From assembly GCA_028564705.1 (NCBI GenBank), contig JAPXFQ010002701.1, positions 1,697,001 through 1,761,000 on the forward strand: a stretch of DNA of 64,000 nucleotides, in the 5' to 3' direction. Each line of letters opens with the position of its first letter. Within the stretch, counting starts at the first letter, position 1. This document shows, piece by piece, positions 11,511-22,620 of the stretch. The position numbers were made by a program, and so were the translations under genes. The notes under the pieces were generated by a model. It did no database searches. It was not told where the DNA came from and worked only from the letters and a program-made list of their open reading frames with translations. Source of the DNA: Apricaphanius iberus. Lineage: Eukaryota; Chordata; Actinopteri; Cyprinodontiformes; Aphaniidae.

Positions 11511-13878
11511 CAGGTGCAGAAATAATCATGTGCAATAATCTGTGCCCTCGGCTTATTAAATCGTGCGCATGGATTCGGAATCCTTACCCACGGTTTATTA
11601 AACCGTATGTAAGGATTTGGGGTCCTGCAGGAAAGTATAGACATGGGAGTCATTTTAGCTGGGGACGTGTCTCCGGCAATAAGTATAAATCACAGTTTTG
11701 TCTCCACCCCTTAAAACCTGATGTAGAATTTTTAACAGTGCATACATTTGTGCAATTTTCATATAGTCAGTATCCAAACTGACTGGTCTGAACTGATCTT
11801 ATAAAGTTTCTTTGTTTAAATCCTGCAACCTTATTTGCAGAGATAGATGTTAAGTCCAAGAAAGACTCCCATTCAAAAGTGGGTACAGTATCAACATGTA
11901 ACTAAGGCTACATTCACACTGCAGGGCTTAATGCTTTTTTGATCAGATCCAATTTTTTTAGGAAAGTTTAGGCACTGGTTTCTGAATAGTAGGATTAGGA
12001 AAATAGTCAAGTTATGGTTATGGATGCCGTTTGGATATAAGAAGACCGACGCAGATCAGACAACAGTTGTTTGTAAAGTTTACCATGCATCTCCCAGTCC
12101 GACCAACGGACTCCAACACTAGACATTTATTTTATCAGCTGCTCAAGAACCACGACAACGAATACAGAGAGAGTCGATGAGCAAAAACAGCATCAAGTCG
12201 TGGCGTAAATGCTCTGATTAACTTCAGATAAAGATGCTGTAGCACACCACTGATGTGTTGCTAGTGAACAACACGGCTTTTAGAGCCGCCGTCTCTCAGA
12301 GCCGGAGCCTCTGCTCAAGCTGTGCGTCGGGCAGGGAGGCGGGACATGCAGGGAGACCAACTTTGGTTTGTCTGATAATCTTGTTTAGATTCCTGATCTG
12401 AAACATGTTCGTTACAGTCTTCCTCCCTGTTTTTTCATGTATTTCAGCATGCACAGGAATTCCATAAGGCGCATCTTGGCCTAATTTACTGCCGTAAAAC
12501 CCTATCGTGGCTTAAACGATAGAGATTCATATAAAACATTTGACGTTTTTTATCGTCCTGACAATATATTTCGTCATGTCGCCGAACCCACTGAGCATCA
12601 TCGCTGATCTGGACTTTGTACGCGTTGCATGTTGCTATCAGAGAGCTCAGAAGACAGCATAGGCTATTTGAAAATTTATGAGGGTTAGGGCGCATAGCAG
12701 CACTGGAGAGAGACGGACGCATCCATGAGATGGAGCGCAAAGTACGGATCCAGTCTGCTGTGGAGCAGCAGTTCATTAGCAGCTATGCAGTTCTTGTCCA
12801 AAACCAGGAGAAAGTTAACTGCGTTCAGAAATATAGAGTGAAATAATCATAATTATTTAATATATTTATTTAATCCACTTATTTATATGTAGAATGAGTG
12901 ATAACAACATGAGGATTTTTTTGTTCACCTTATTCAAATAGAATGTTGTTTACAATGAATAATTAAATGTTATTGAATGTGTAGAATTTATTTAAAAATT
13001 TGACAGATGAAAATAGATAACGGGATTTTTTTGACCCCATCCATCAGTCAAAATGATGGACAACAAAAAAGTGACTAGAGCGAGGGCTGCTGAAGATAAA
13101 ACATTTTCAAAGATGTAGTCAATGTATTCTGTCAATGTGCGGGTTTTGGCTTTCGTCGTGGGTTTTAAATCAACCGGTCAGCTAGAGTCTGCATTTAATT
13201 AAGAGATACACATGGGCAGCGTGTTCGAAATCATTTTAAAGGGTGTGTGTTACAACTGCTGCAGGATGATGGTCTGTCTGTGTCAGTGATGTACTGGACG
13301 GATCTAATGCAACATGACCGTTCAAACTGAAGTTACTTTCAAAAACATCAGATAAGGATCGGATTTAGTACAGCATATGCAAGTGACCTGGGTCGGATTT
13401 AAAAAAATAGGAATTGGGCCATTCAGACTTTCATAAAGGGATCGGATATGAGTCGCATAGGGGAAAAAAAAGTTGGATTTGAAGCGCATTTGCCTTTCCT
13501 TTTGAACGTAGCCTTGTTCACTCATATTTTTAATACAAGGTGTTCTAATTATGCTGCGGCACCTGCTCCCTGCATCTGTGCACAGATAAAGCAGAACTGT
13601 GCCTGCTACCTATACAGATTACGATCCGCGCTCACAGATTAATAAACCGAGGGTACAAACTACTAATCCGTGTGCACTATGGATTAGGAATCTGTACGCA
13701 AGGTTTGATAAACTAGTACAGATTACGAATCCACGCTCACAGTTGAATAAACCGAGGGTTTGAATTACGAATCAATGTGCATGGTTTAATAAACTGAGGG
13801 TACAGAATACATCTAGTGCTCACGGTATATTAAACCCAGGGTACGGATTCTTAAACCTAAAAACTATTTTTGCACCTG
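11511..13878. mobile_element. DNA transposon with TIRs and inverted subterminal arrays
   Basis: The ends CAGGTGCAGAAATA (left) and the complement of TATTTTTGCACCTG (right) match at 13 of 14 positions. Inside each end lie degenerate ~45-base units containing GGATTCGTAATC-like and GGTTTATTAAACCG-like palindromes: about two units at left (11540-11620) and about five at right (13610-13860), in opposite orientation. Repeated subterminal motifs of this kind act as transposase binding sites in hAT and related elements. No clear target-site duplication was found, so the superfamily is open. Confidence 0.5.
11904..13515. mobile_element. DNA transposon nested in the 11.5-13.9 kb element
   Basis: The left end AAGGCTACATTCACACTGCA and the right-end complement AAGGCTACGTTCAAAAGG form terminal repeats. 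Internal phrases GATCAGATCCAATTTTTTT and GACCTGGGTCGGATTT belong to a multicopy fish element; a second copy of the right end lies at 50500-50718. A 96-codon minus-strand frame (12486-12776) has no motif I can assign. The target duplication is not clear, and hAT-like or Harbinger-like origin both remain possible. Confidence 0.5.
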
Positions 13879-13990
13879 ACCCCTGCAGGAATCTGTATCA
13901 TTTCTTAGGTGTTGGTCTGTCACATACAGCCCTATGAAAATATTGTTGAAGTTTGTGGTTGAAAGGTGACAAAGTGTGAAAAGTTAACCT

Positions 13991-15354
13991 GGTTTGGAGA
14001 GTCTTTGAGAGCGTTGTATGATGTATATGTCCATGTTTCTGTTTAACCTGAAGAGGTGTTTCTAAAGGCTGTCACTAAACAGTCCAGTTTTCTTCAAATG
14101 CATAGTATATGCTCTAAGATTATGGGAAGATATTAGCCTGACAACACAGGTGCTCCTGAAAGTCACAAAGGCTTGAATAGTAGGAAGTGTCACAATCCAT
14201 CAACAAACTGACAGAATTTTGCTCCTCCGGCCTGACTTGGTGGAGAGAAAAAAAATATAATTGCCCTCATTATCTTTCATCTCTTTGGCATGTTACATTA
14301 ATTATTTTATATAAGGCTGACACTTTGAGATCTATAACCTGGGAAGAAAAACCTGCACCTCTACAGGTTGAGTGTTCCTCGGTGAAAAGCGACGGTATTT
14401 GACGTCACCACAATGCCTCATCAGCCACCGGTGCTGGGCATTGAACATGGCCGACTGAGCAGAGGATGTCTGTCTGCAAAGTGATTGCTGGCTCATTGAC
14501 TGAGTAGGAGAGAAGAGGGGGGACAAGAGGGTGTATGTGTGTGTGTTGGGTTAGGGGGGTTGTACAGTTAAAGAAGGGAAGGCAAAGAAAGCGAACAGGA
14601 TGGAAAGAAAAAAGCAGAAAGAAGGCATGATGATGGCATAGAAGAGAAGTAAATAAAGAAAAAAAGAGAGTGGCTCAGTGGGAAGCTTCCCCCTGCTGGC
14701 TCCTCTGGCTGGAACCTGCTGCCGATGGCTTCAAAAGAGCGCCAGGCAGTCTAGGCCTCTGCTTCTAGCAATTAGAGATCACTCCAGCGGATACCTCCTG
14801 GCCAGCCAGCAAATCCCTCAAAAATACCCTCTGATTACTACTGTAGGACACAGGCTGTTTACCAAATGGATCTAGCACTGCTGAGAGGAAGTTTGATAAT
14901 GCCTCCCTTTATTCATGCTTGAGAGGGAATGTAGTCGACTCTGTTTTAAAGACTGTCCAATAGAGAATAATTGTTTGATAAATATATGGCAACAAGATCT
15001 TAAAGTTAACCAGCTTGGTAATTTCTTTGCGCTGTAGCTAATTTTAGTTTACAACTGTGGAAGTAATAAAGGGTTAGCTTGGATATTTTAGAGTAAAATC
15101 TTGTGAACCTCTCTAATGGTTTGATTGATGTCATATCAATGTGTTTCTTGAAAAGTTAACAAGTCCTCTAAAGTGGTGAAAGGCTAAACGTTAGTCTTGC
15201 AAGATTTTAGCATTTCATTGCTACTTGAATTTTTAAAATTAGCATAGTAACATAACACTCCCTTCTCCTTTCAGAGATTAGAGGGATGACCTAAACAGTG
15301 AACTCTGATTACATGTACAAACATATTTATTAGTGTTGTTAACAGATGCATATC
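13991..15354. other. Unassigned intronic sequence with a purine-rich tract
   Basis: Purine-rich sequence (GA, AAAG, GGGG runs) occupies about 14500-14680, followed by a GC-richer segment to 14870. No exon, RNA gene or transposon is recognised. Confidence 0.4.
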
Positions 15355-15358
15355 TTAA

Positions 15359-15507
15359 AGACATACTCCGTAACTTTGTGGATATTTGCCCTCTATCTCC
15401 CTCTCAAGGCTTGGGTCGTAAAACCAAATCTCTATGGTTCATCCGGTTGTTTTCCAAAAACTTTATTCACACTGGGTGCGTTACATGTACGGTCCGGTTT
15501 CCGTATG
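15359..15507. repeat. Possible TTAA-type MITE end
   Basis: TTAA at 15355-15358 is followed by AGACATACTCCGTAACTTTG, which resembles the termini of TTAA-flanked fish MITEs. A matching right end was not found; the segment runs straight into the element starting near 15508, which may have inserted into it. Confidence 0.25.
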
Positions 15508-16413
15508 AGACCTCATTATTTTTATAGAAAAAAACATGGTTGAAAAATCTGAGCAACTTTAAGCACACCAAGGATCTTGCTAACGCACTTTTTGGACATG
15601 GAGGGCACTGATGTCGCAGCAGGACAGATACCAAAATTGTGAATTTAAGCCACATTTTCAGACTTGTAAAGAATTGCACACACAAACGAACACAACCAAC
15701 ACACAAACTTCTCCCCCATCCCGTCTATAGGAACTGAGAATAAAAATGAGAACTTGATTAAAAATATGTTGTATTTAAGAATTATGTTCATATGTATGTT
15801 TTCAGATTTTATAGCAATTGCAGATATTGGTGCATGTGTGAAGAGCAAATATGCTGGAACATCCCAGCATAATTCTGCCTAATGGATGCGCTGGCACACA
15901 TTCTTTTTTTATGTCAGGCACGCTGCTGCATCAATGCCGTGTCACCAGCAGCTTTTCCGTTTATTTTTATGACCCCAAATCAATATTTTGCATGTATGAT
16001 ACTTTTTCAAAGTAGTTTTGAAACGCACCTTTTTGCCAGGCTTTAAATATATCAAGTGTGCTTAAATTTATTATGTTCTATTGTGATTTACTTTTATTTG
16101 TTCTAATTTGCTTTGATTCCAGTCTTGCTGTTGCTACAAGAGATAATCATAGCCTATAAATGAAACTTTATATTTAATGTTCTTATTTGTTTCATCTCTT
16201 GTGCTGCTGCTTTAATTTTAAGTTTTTATTTTTTACTCTGGTCTTCTAACACATTTTTTGTAACTATTGATTTATAAAGTGGAAATTGCGTGCAGCTGTG
16301 TGTACTCCAAGTTTGATAGATCAGAAACCTACTAGGTGTAAGTAAAAAAAAGTTGCTGAGCTTAAGTACGGTTTTAGTGAGGATATTGCGCAAAGTTTTA
16401 TAAATGAGACCCC
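15508..16413 (+). mobile_element. Two-copy ~1 kb element, copy A
   Basis: The copy runs from GACCTCATTATTTTTATAGA to CAAAGTTTTATAAATGAGAC, whose complement GTCTCATTTATAAAAC resembles the start, so imperfect terminal repeats are present. It shares an ordered series of phrases with 52825-54075 in the same orientation, among them AATTTAAGCCACAT or close variants, GCTGCTGCATCAA, TATTTTTATGACCCCAAA-like and GCAGCTGTGTGTACTC. No reading frame is conserved. Non-autonomous DNA element is the likeliest class. Confidence 0.5.
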
Positions 16414-16415
16414 AG

Positions 16416-16829
16416 GTGACTCTGGAGGCCATTTGAGTACAGTGAACTCATTTTCATGTTCAAGAAACCAGTCTAAGATGATTCGAGCTTTATGACATGG
16501 CACACTATCCTGCTGGAAGTAGCCATCAGTAGATGGATACACTGTGGTCATAAAGGGATGGACATGGTCAGCAACAATACTCAGGCTGTGGAATTGCAAT
16601 GCATGATCAATTGGTACTAAGGGGCCCAAAGTGTGCCAAGAAAATGTCCCCCACACCATTTAACTCACTTAAATCACTTTTCTTCCCCATTCTGATCGTC
16701 ATTCTGATCGTCTTGATCATGTCTACACGCCTAAATGCATTGAGTTGCCTCCATGTGAATGGCTGATCAGAAATTTGTGTTAAAGAGCAAGATGAGATGG
16801 GTGTGCCTAATAAAGTGGCCAGTGAGCAT
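16416..16829 (-). pseudogene. Internally deleted Tc1-like transposon, minus-strand transposase remnant
   Basis: The minus strand of 16321-16659 encodes the C-terminal half of a Tc1-like transposase, including FQQDSVPCHKA, where the second catalytic Asp sits, and WPPESPG, the block before the catalytic Glu region. The + strand ends with CCTAATAAAGTGGCCAGTGAG, a well-known fish Tc1 terminus. Sequence jumps from CCCCCACACCATTT straight to terminal DNA (TCACTTAAATCACTTTTCTT), so the HTH half and first Asp are gone. Identity to the family consensus, from memory, is high, so the copy is fairly young. Confidence 0.7.
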
Positions 16830-17299
16830 ATGTCTTCATTGTAAATAGTGAATCAGATGTGTAAATCTGACAGATTTCAGCCTGAAGGGCACTAAATGAT
16901 AAGCTGAATGTGGGTATAAAAGCTACAAAAGGTAGGTATAAAATGTCTTTAGGGTGGGTATGAATTGACTTGTTGTTGGTCTGAAATGTCTCTACATTTA
17001 TTATCCAAAGAAATTGGGAACAAACAGCCAAAACTGCAAATGTTCTAAACGATGAGTGGGTAAGTTAGCCAGCTCTCTCCTTTTGACTAGCTACTATCTT
17101 TCTACTCACTTCTATATGGCATTTTTCTGCTTCAGTTAAGAAAACTATTACAGCTAATGATCACAATATTCCAAATAACCCTAATATTCTTTTTGATGGC
17201 TGAAAGCCCCCACTTTGTGTCCCCTCTTGTGTAAATGATGTTGATTTGATAGAAATTGCAGTGCTTCACACCTCTGTGCCATGACTTCTGAATGACCGA
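16830..17299. other. Unassigned intronic sequence
   Basis: AT-rich, with no recognised gene, repeat or regulatory site. Confidence 0.4.
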
Positions 17300-17760
17300 G
17301 TAAAACAATCAGAAGCCGTGTCTGATTTAACTCATCGACACTGCGCTCGCATCAAGCGGAATCGGATATCGCTGCACTTCCCCTTGCAAGGCTGCAGCCT
17401 CCAGACAAATTCCTTATTGTATTCTCTCACCTTGACAGACCTGATATTAGCGATTAGTGTGAATGTCATTTAAATGGCAGAGCAAATCATACGCTCTAGG
17501 TGAACATTCACCGGAGGGGGCTCCTCACCTCACCTTGGCCTAATCTCAGTGACTAAAGGAAATTATTTGTTTAGCCGCTCTTAATAACTGCTTTAGCCCA
17601 TTGGCTCCCAGGCGGGGGCCAACTTTATGGCCAAGCCGTCTCCTCGCCGGGGGAGGCACAACGGGATGAAAGAAGGTCTGGCCTATAGCCCCGTTCCCTC
17701 CTCCTCGGCATCTTTGTTGTTGATCCGCATCCTGACATCAGCGACCTCAGAAGCTCACCT
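17300..17760. promoter_or_regulatory. Candidate conserved non-coding block
   Basis: This GC-richer, non-repetitive stretch between transposon-rich areas contains homeodomain-like TCATTTAAATGG and several CpG-containing phrases (GCCGTCTCCTCGCCGGGGG). It has no open frame of note. Developmental-gene introns such as msi2 often hold conserved enhancers with this look. There is no direct evidence of conservation in a single sequence. Confidence 0.25.
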
Positions 17761-19555
17761 CAGAATCCCAACACCGGCATTAAATTAGCTGGGATTCTGT
17801 CGTCTGCAATGAGACACACTTGACAGGTTGGTGATTAAAGCGTAGAGAATCCTCCTCTTGTCACCTGTCTGTTTTCGCTTGCTCTCGGCTGACATCTACT
17901 CCTCAATCAATGTCCCTGTACTGGTATGCGTTTGTGTGGGGTGTGTGTTTGTGTGCACTTTAAGGCCATGCACTGGATGGGTTTGTTTTTTACTTGGACT
18001 CTGCTGTGCTGGTCCTGCATGGCCACTGCAAAGGGAAGGAGGATGAAGGCAGGAGATTGTGGAAGAAAGCCTGGGGTTTTAATCTCTTCCCCATGTTTAT
18101 CTCACCACCAGGAGACAAACCATGTGCCATTAAAAACATCAGCTACTCCCACTGGTTGGTAGCGCAGCCACACCTCTGAAGACATTTGAAGGACACAATA
18201 AAAGGGAGAAAAAACATCAACAGTTATGAAGAAGAGCTATGCCCGAATTTTTCACATTTATCGGTAATGGATTTAGGTGGAGTTTTTCCTGAAATACACA
18301 ACACACTGGTAAAATTGGTTGTGCGTACACTCACACTACATATTTGCGATATATAAATACTCTGTCCTAAAGGAAGGGAAGAACTTATTTGAACAAAAAT
18401 AAGCAAACATTTTCAGCCTCGGCTTCTATGGGGATTCACTCTACTCAGGAAATGAAAATGCCAGCCTGGAATTGTCATCATATCGAGAGTTAGCACACCT
18501 TTGACCTTGTAATACCCCTACAGCCTCTCTATTTGTGACCTGCATGATGCTCTTAGAAAGTGAAACTATCAGGGAGGATCTACTTTCACATCATCATTCT
18601 CAGAACACCTAATAGTGGATTTACCAAGGTTAAACCCCCTGTGAAATTGCAGACACCGTGACCTGGAGTACTGAGTTTACATGTACTCACACACACACTT
18701 GCATGCTGATAGACATACTACAAAGCTCACTTCTACACAAGGCAGCTTTTGTTGTCAAAGGATGCTCCAAATGGATAAAAGCTGCTTCGTCTGGATGAAA
18801 TATAGCCGTAAAGTGACATGGTCAAGACGTTAGAACAGTGTTCAGCAACATTCAGATTAAAGCCGTAATATTTTAACTGTCACATTGCTGTTCGAGAAAC
18901 TGACAAGGGAAGTGGTCGCCTAGCTCTCCATTGTCCCCCTGTATTTACAGCTTGATTGGTGCCTACCCAAGCATCTTACAGCTGAGCGCAGCACATGAGG
19001 GAATTAACTGTCTCGTGTGCAGTGTTAGTGAAATATGACTCTTCAAGTGTTTGTAAGACTTGAAGAAAAAAACATGCTGATGCACACAGGTGTTTGTGTT
19101 TGATGGAGGCTATTAGACTCAAAGACGCACTACAGAAGCATGGACATGCCTTATATTTGGGGGATGGTATCTTATCTGGCAACATCTTCACTGATGATGT
19201 ATTATGATGAAGTGAATGTTCCTTTTCATTCTTATTCCACTTTTTTCCTTAGAAAATCAGCTAGCAATATGAATCTGCAATTTATCATCTTCATGTAACG
19301 GTTTGCTAAACTATTCAGAGCCACTTGAATTTGATGCATTTTGTAACACATCAGCCACAAAACTCAGGGGATTTTATGATTTGATATGAATGGCTGTCAC
19401 AAAATTTGTGAATAATAGTGAAGATTTTATGAAAGGCAAGGTATGTATTTTGTATTCTAAACTGTATATAACCAACTTCTAAGAGCACATCTCTGTCAAA
19501 TATATGCAGAATATATGTCTTTAAGAATATAAGTCTTTTTCCAAGCTCCATCCAT
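17761..19555. other. Unassigned intronic sequence
   Basis: Short GT-rich runs occur at 17924-17957. The remainder to 19555 contains no supported exon, RNA gene or transposon; small open frames show no family motif. Confidence 0.4.
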
Positions 19556-19880
19556 GTTTTCATCAGTGCTTACCTGCTTCTCAAAGCATGACACCTCCAC
19601 CATGTTTCATCATGTGGAAGATTTTTTCAGTGTCATATTCAGTGTTTTCCAGCCCTCATAGTTCTTTGCATGTAGTCCGGAATTGCTACCATATTATGAT
19701 ACATACATGTTTGCCTCTGATGCAGTTACCTAACCTGTCAGTTTAGGTGGATGGCCATATCTGGGGAGACTGGTTGCACAGGATTTTATTCAGTGGTAGC
19801 CATGTCTCCTCTCCCTCTTCTTAATCATCCACTACTTTATGTTGGTCTCTAAAATCCCAATTGAATACATTAAAGTAATC
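19556..19880 (-). mobile_element. Decayed Tc1-like fragment
   Basis: The segment includes GACACCTCCACCATGTTTCA (complement of the AAACATGGTGG transposase phrase), TTGCACAGGATTTTATTCAG and TTTATGTTGGTCTCTAAAAT, in the order expected for the minus strand of the fish Tc1 family seen also at 10.8 and 31.6 kb. All frames are broken. Confidence 0.55.
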
Positions 19881-20253
19881 GGCAAAAAAAAGTAAAGGGT
19901 GGTATGGATGTCACCGTATACTCTGAAAAATCCACAGATGAGTAATTCCAAAGTACCTGATAGCAAATATTCCCCTTCTATTGATTTTATTTGTTATCTT
20001 AAAAAGAGCTTTTCTACAGATTTTTTTCAAGCTTAGTATTTATCATCGTAGCCCCTGGAATAAGCCAGCCCCTACATTTAAAAAAATCCAATCCTTCACT
20101 GAGCCACAGCAATCACCACTCACAGAGAAACTGCAAGATGAATTAGATTACATCACCTGGAGTCCAGGCATCTAATCTTAGATTAAAGTGAAAAAGAGCA
20201 GTCTGTGGTTTTCTTTCATGTTATCTTTTTGTTCTTCCTCTTTGTGCATTTAG

Positions 20254-20325
20254 AGACAAACTGAGTGTCGATACCGTTTTGAAGTGTTTAACAAACAGAA
20301 AAGTACCCCCAATCACTTTTGTAAG
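20254..20325 (+). other. Exon-like interval of uncertain status
   Basis: A pyrimidine-rich acceptor (TCTTCCTCTTTGTGCATTTAG) precedes 72 bases that end at a plausible donor, AAG followed by GTAACC. Two of three frames are open. Spliced after the musashi exon (phase 1), it would read ACA AAC TGA and terminate, so it could only act as a poison exon or belong to something else. No protein family is recognised. Confidence 0.15.
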
Positions 20326-20639
20326 GTAACCTCTCTTCTTTACTTGCATATTGTCATTATGTTTGGTGTGTATTAGAAGAGTTTTTCCATCCGGCCCCTA
20401 CTTGCTGCTGATTGACCTCCCACAGCCCAGCTGGTTTATCACTTAAACAGTCGTAGTAGTCATTTTTGAAGTGGATGAACTTTTTTTTACAGAAGCAGCC
20501 AAGACAATCATAGCACTGCGGGGTACATCCTGCTTTTGACTGGTGTTTTGCCAGACAAGATAGACTTGCTGATTTGCTTTATTTTGTCTGTGTGTGTCTC
20601 TGGTTGTAAGAAAAAAAAGACGAAAAAAACGCAGCAAAA

Positions 20640-20955
20640 AGAGCAATTTTGTCTGCCGTCATGAACAATGAAGCATCTATAATAACCAGCAGCTCAGAAA
20701 GAGCATGTGGTGTCTGTCCCCATATTTACCAGCAGCCTTCATGCTGCTTCAAATATTTGTAAGAAGCAGGAATTTGACATGTCTGAAAATGACGTACTAA
20801 TGCGCTGAGACCATTATCTGACCATTACGTCTTGACAGACAATAAAGATGTGTGTTAATACGGCCCTCTCTTATGCATAACAAGCAGCTAGGAATGTTTT
20901 TTGCAGGCTGCTTTACAGCTGCGGCGATGACCTGAGAGTTTGTGTGTGTGTGTGA
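20640..20955. promoter_or_regulatory. Candidate conserved non-coding block
   Basis: Non-repetitive sequence with SOX-like AACAATGAAG, POU/homeodomain-like TTATGCATAACAAG and an E-box in TTACAGCTGCGG, bounded on the right by a short TG run (20939-20954). It is proposed as enhancer-like only because of motif density and absence of repeats. Confidence 0.25.
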
Positions 20956-22420
20956 GTGACTGAGTGTGTGAGCACGCCTTCACCCTGTTATAAGGGTTGC
21001 CTAGCCAAGCGTGTGTGTCAGGGTGGAGATGCCTGGCTCATTAGGCACTATGGCAGGATAATGTATGAACAGCACTCATGAATGTTCACATAGGTATAGA
21101 GAATGCACAAGAGGGAAACAAGAGGCAGCCATTGTTCCCCCCCCCCCCTTTTTTATACTCTCCTGTCTTTCCCATTTTGCCCACAAGCACCTCCTCTTCT
21201 TCTTCTCTCACCACTTCCAGCTTTTTATTTGTGTGCACATGCCTGGGGATATTTAGGCTCCCCGGTCACATTAAGCCCTGTCTTTTGATGCAGAGCTGTC
21301 ACTCCACAGGTTTATACCATTTATTCCTAAATTAATTTATTTATTGGTTTATTAAATTTAATTCATTGCGTCTTGCATGATGCTTGTTTTGTGGCTCTGT
21401 TGCTCGATTGACAGGTTGCCAGTCATGGTAAGATTCCATATCCCATCGGCGTCATGCAGCAGCACGCTGCTAATTGAGTTGAATGCGTAGCTCGTCTCTC
21501 CTCAGTGAATCCATCTGTCGCCGTCTTGTCATCAGTTTGTTCGCACTTGACAGGTTCCAAGTCTGTCTTTGTGTGTTTAAATGTGTGCCACCGTGTAGGT
21601 GTGCAGTGCTTTCAAATCTGTGCAAGAGTGTGTAAGTGTGATACAATTTTTATAAAACCTGAGTGGCTTCCTTGTGGCCTTTCTTGCTATGTTATATTGC
21701 CCAGAACAAACCACCCATTTGCCAACTGCCTTATACAGTTAGACAAATGCATGTTGATCTTCTGTTACTCTATGACAATCTACTTAATAGTAGCTACATA
21801 AACCTGCAAAAACCACCCTAACGTTTGAGCAGTTGAAATTCCATAATGGCTAGCAGTGAGCAATATCAAAGCCTTTACTGTATGCTTTGCCACTGTACAA
21901 CCATTGGGCAGAAATCCTTGGTCCTCATATCTCACAGATGCTCCATGGATTCAGATCATTCATCAATCTGTTGTTTATACCTACCTATCCATGCAGGGTC
22001 AGAGGTCTCTAGCAGACGTTTGGTAAAATGTAGTTATACCCAAGATGGATTGATCTATAGCATATAGAGATTCTTTTTACACCTCAAATCCACTTTTCTT
22101 GAATCCGTTTTGTAACAAAGCACTTATCGCATTGAAAGAAACCAAAAGTAAAGTAAGTTTACAAAGTAAGCTGGGTTTTTATCACCTCATGACTCCCTGA
22201 ATTAAAACTGTGAGCTTTTTCAGCAAGATCAGTTAGTGAATAAAAGTCTTTTTTACCGGCTTCTCCTTAAATTTTTATATGATTATTTTCTTGATTATTG
22301 TCTTATTGTAATTGCTTTCTTGTATTTTAATCATCACGTTGATTTATGCTGTGTTCCAATTTGAATCATGTAAGCACCTTGAATTGCCTTGTGTTGATAG
22401 TGTGCTATACAACTCACACC
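20956..22420. other. Unassigned sequence with a possible LINE-tail scrap
   Basis: A C12 run lies at 21137-21148. The bases 21955-22015 (CATTCATCAATCTGTTG, then CCATGCAGGGTCAGAG) look like a heavily decayed copy of the LINE 3' tail seen clearly at 24.2 and 60.2 kb. Otherwise nothing is recognised. Confidence 0.35.
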
Positions 22421-22620
22421 TGAATTCCACTACATGCGCTCCGCCACGCACGCTGCAACAAATCCAATCCCGTTGTAATGAAAAATAACTATTCCACTAC
22501 CGCCGCCGTGCGGCGCAGGACGCCGGCCGCCGTTTCGCACTCCGGCAAAAATAGGATGGAATCCAAGTTTGCCGGACGCCGGAGCAAGTCCGCACTAAAT
22601 CTACACAAATAAAAAAGTAC
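22421..22620. repeat. CpG-rich patch, probably part of a mobile element
   Basis: The phrase CCACTAC occurs twice (in ATTCCACTACATGCGCTCC and again in TTCCACTACCGCCGCCG). The stretch is dense in CpG and in CCGGACGCC/GGACGCCGG words, unlike the surrounding AT-rich DNA. It may be a MITE or the left portion of the Harbinger-like element ending at 23172. No coding sense was found. Confidence 0.3.

Larger units (their letters stand above)
10845..13990 (+). mobile_element. Tc1-like relic split by younger insertions
   Basis: The left part, 10845-11460, contains the terminal phrase GAACTTTTTCAAACTTTGTC and the transposase-region phrase AAACATGGAGGTGGCAGC. The right part, about 13905-13990, holds TTGGTCTGTCACATACAG and GTGACAAAGTGTGAAAAG, the opposite end of the same family. 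The sequence between is occupied by at least two other elements, and the C-terminal half of the transposase is absent. The relic is old, with many stops. Confidence 0.6.

Noticed and set aside
11560..11600. tRNA-like B-box (GGATTCGGAATCC)
   Set aside because: No A-box or cloverleaf could be formed; the word belongs to the palindromic subterminal array.
12486..12776. 96-codon minus-strand frame as a transposase
   Set aside because: It lies inside a transposon but no catalytic or DNA-binding motif of a known transposase could be identified.
13717..13860. CRISPR-like array
   Set aside because: The repeated units are degenerate, contiguous and palindromic without uniform spacers, and they sit within transposon ends in a vertebrate genome.
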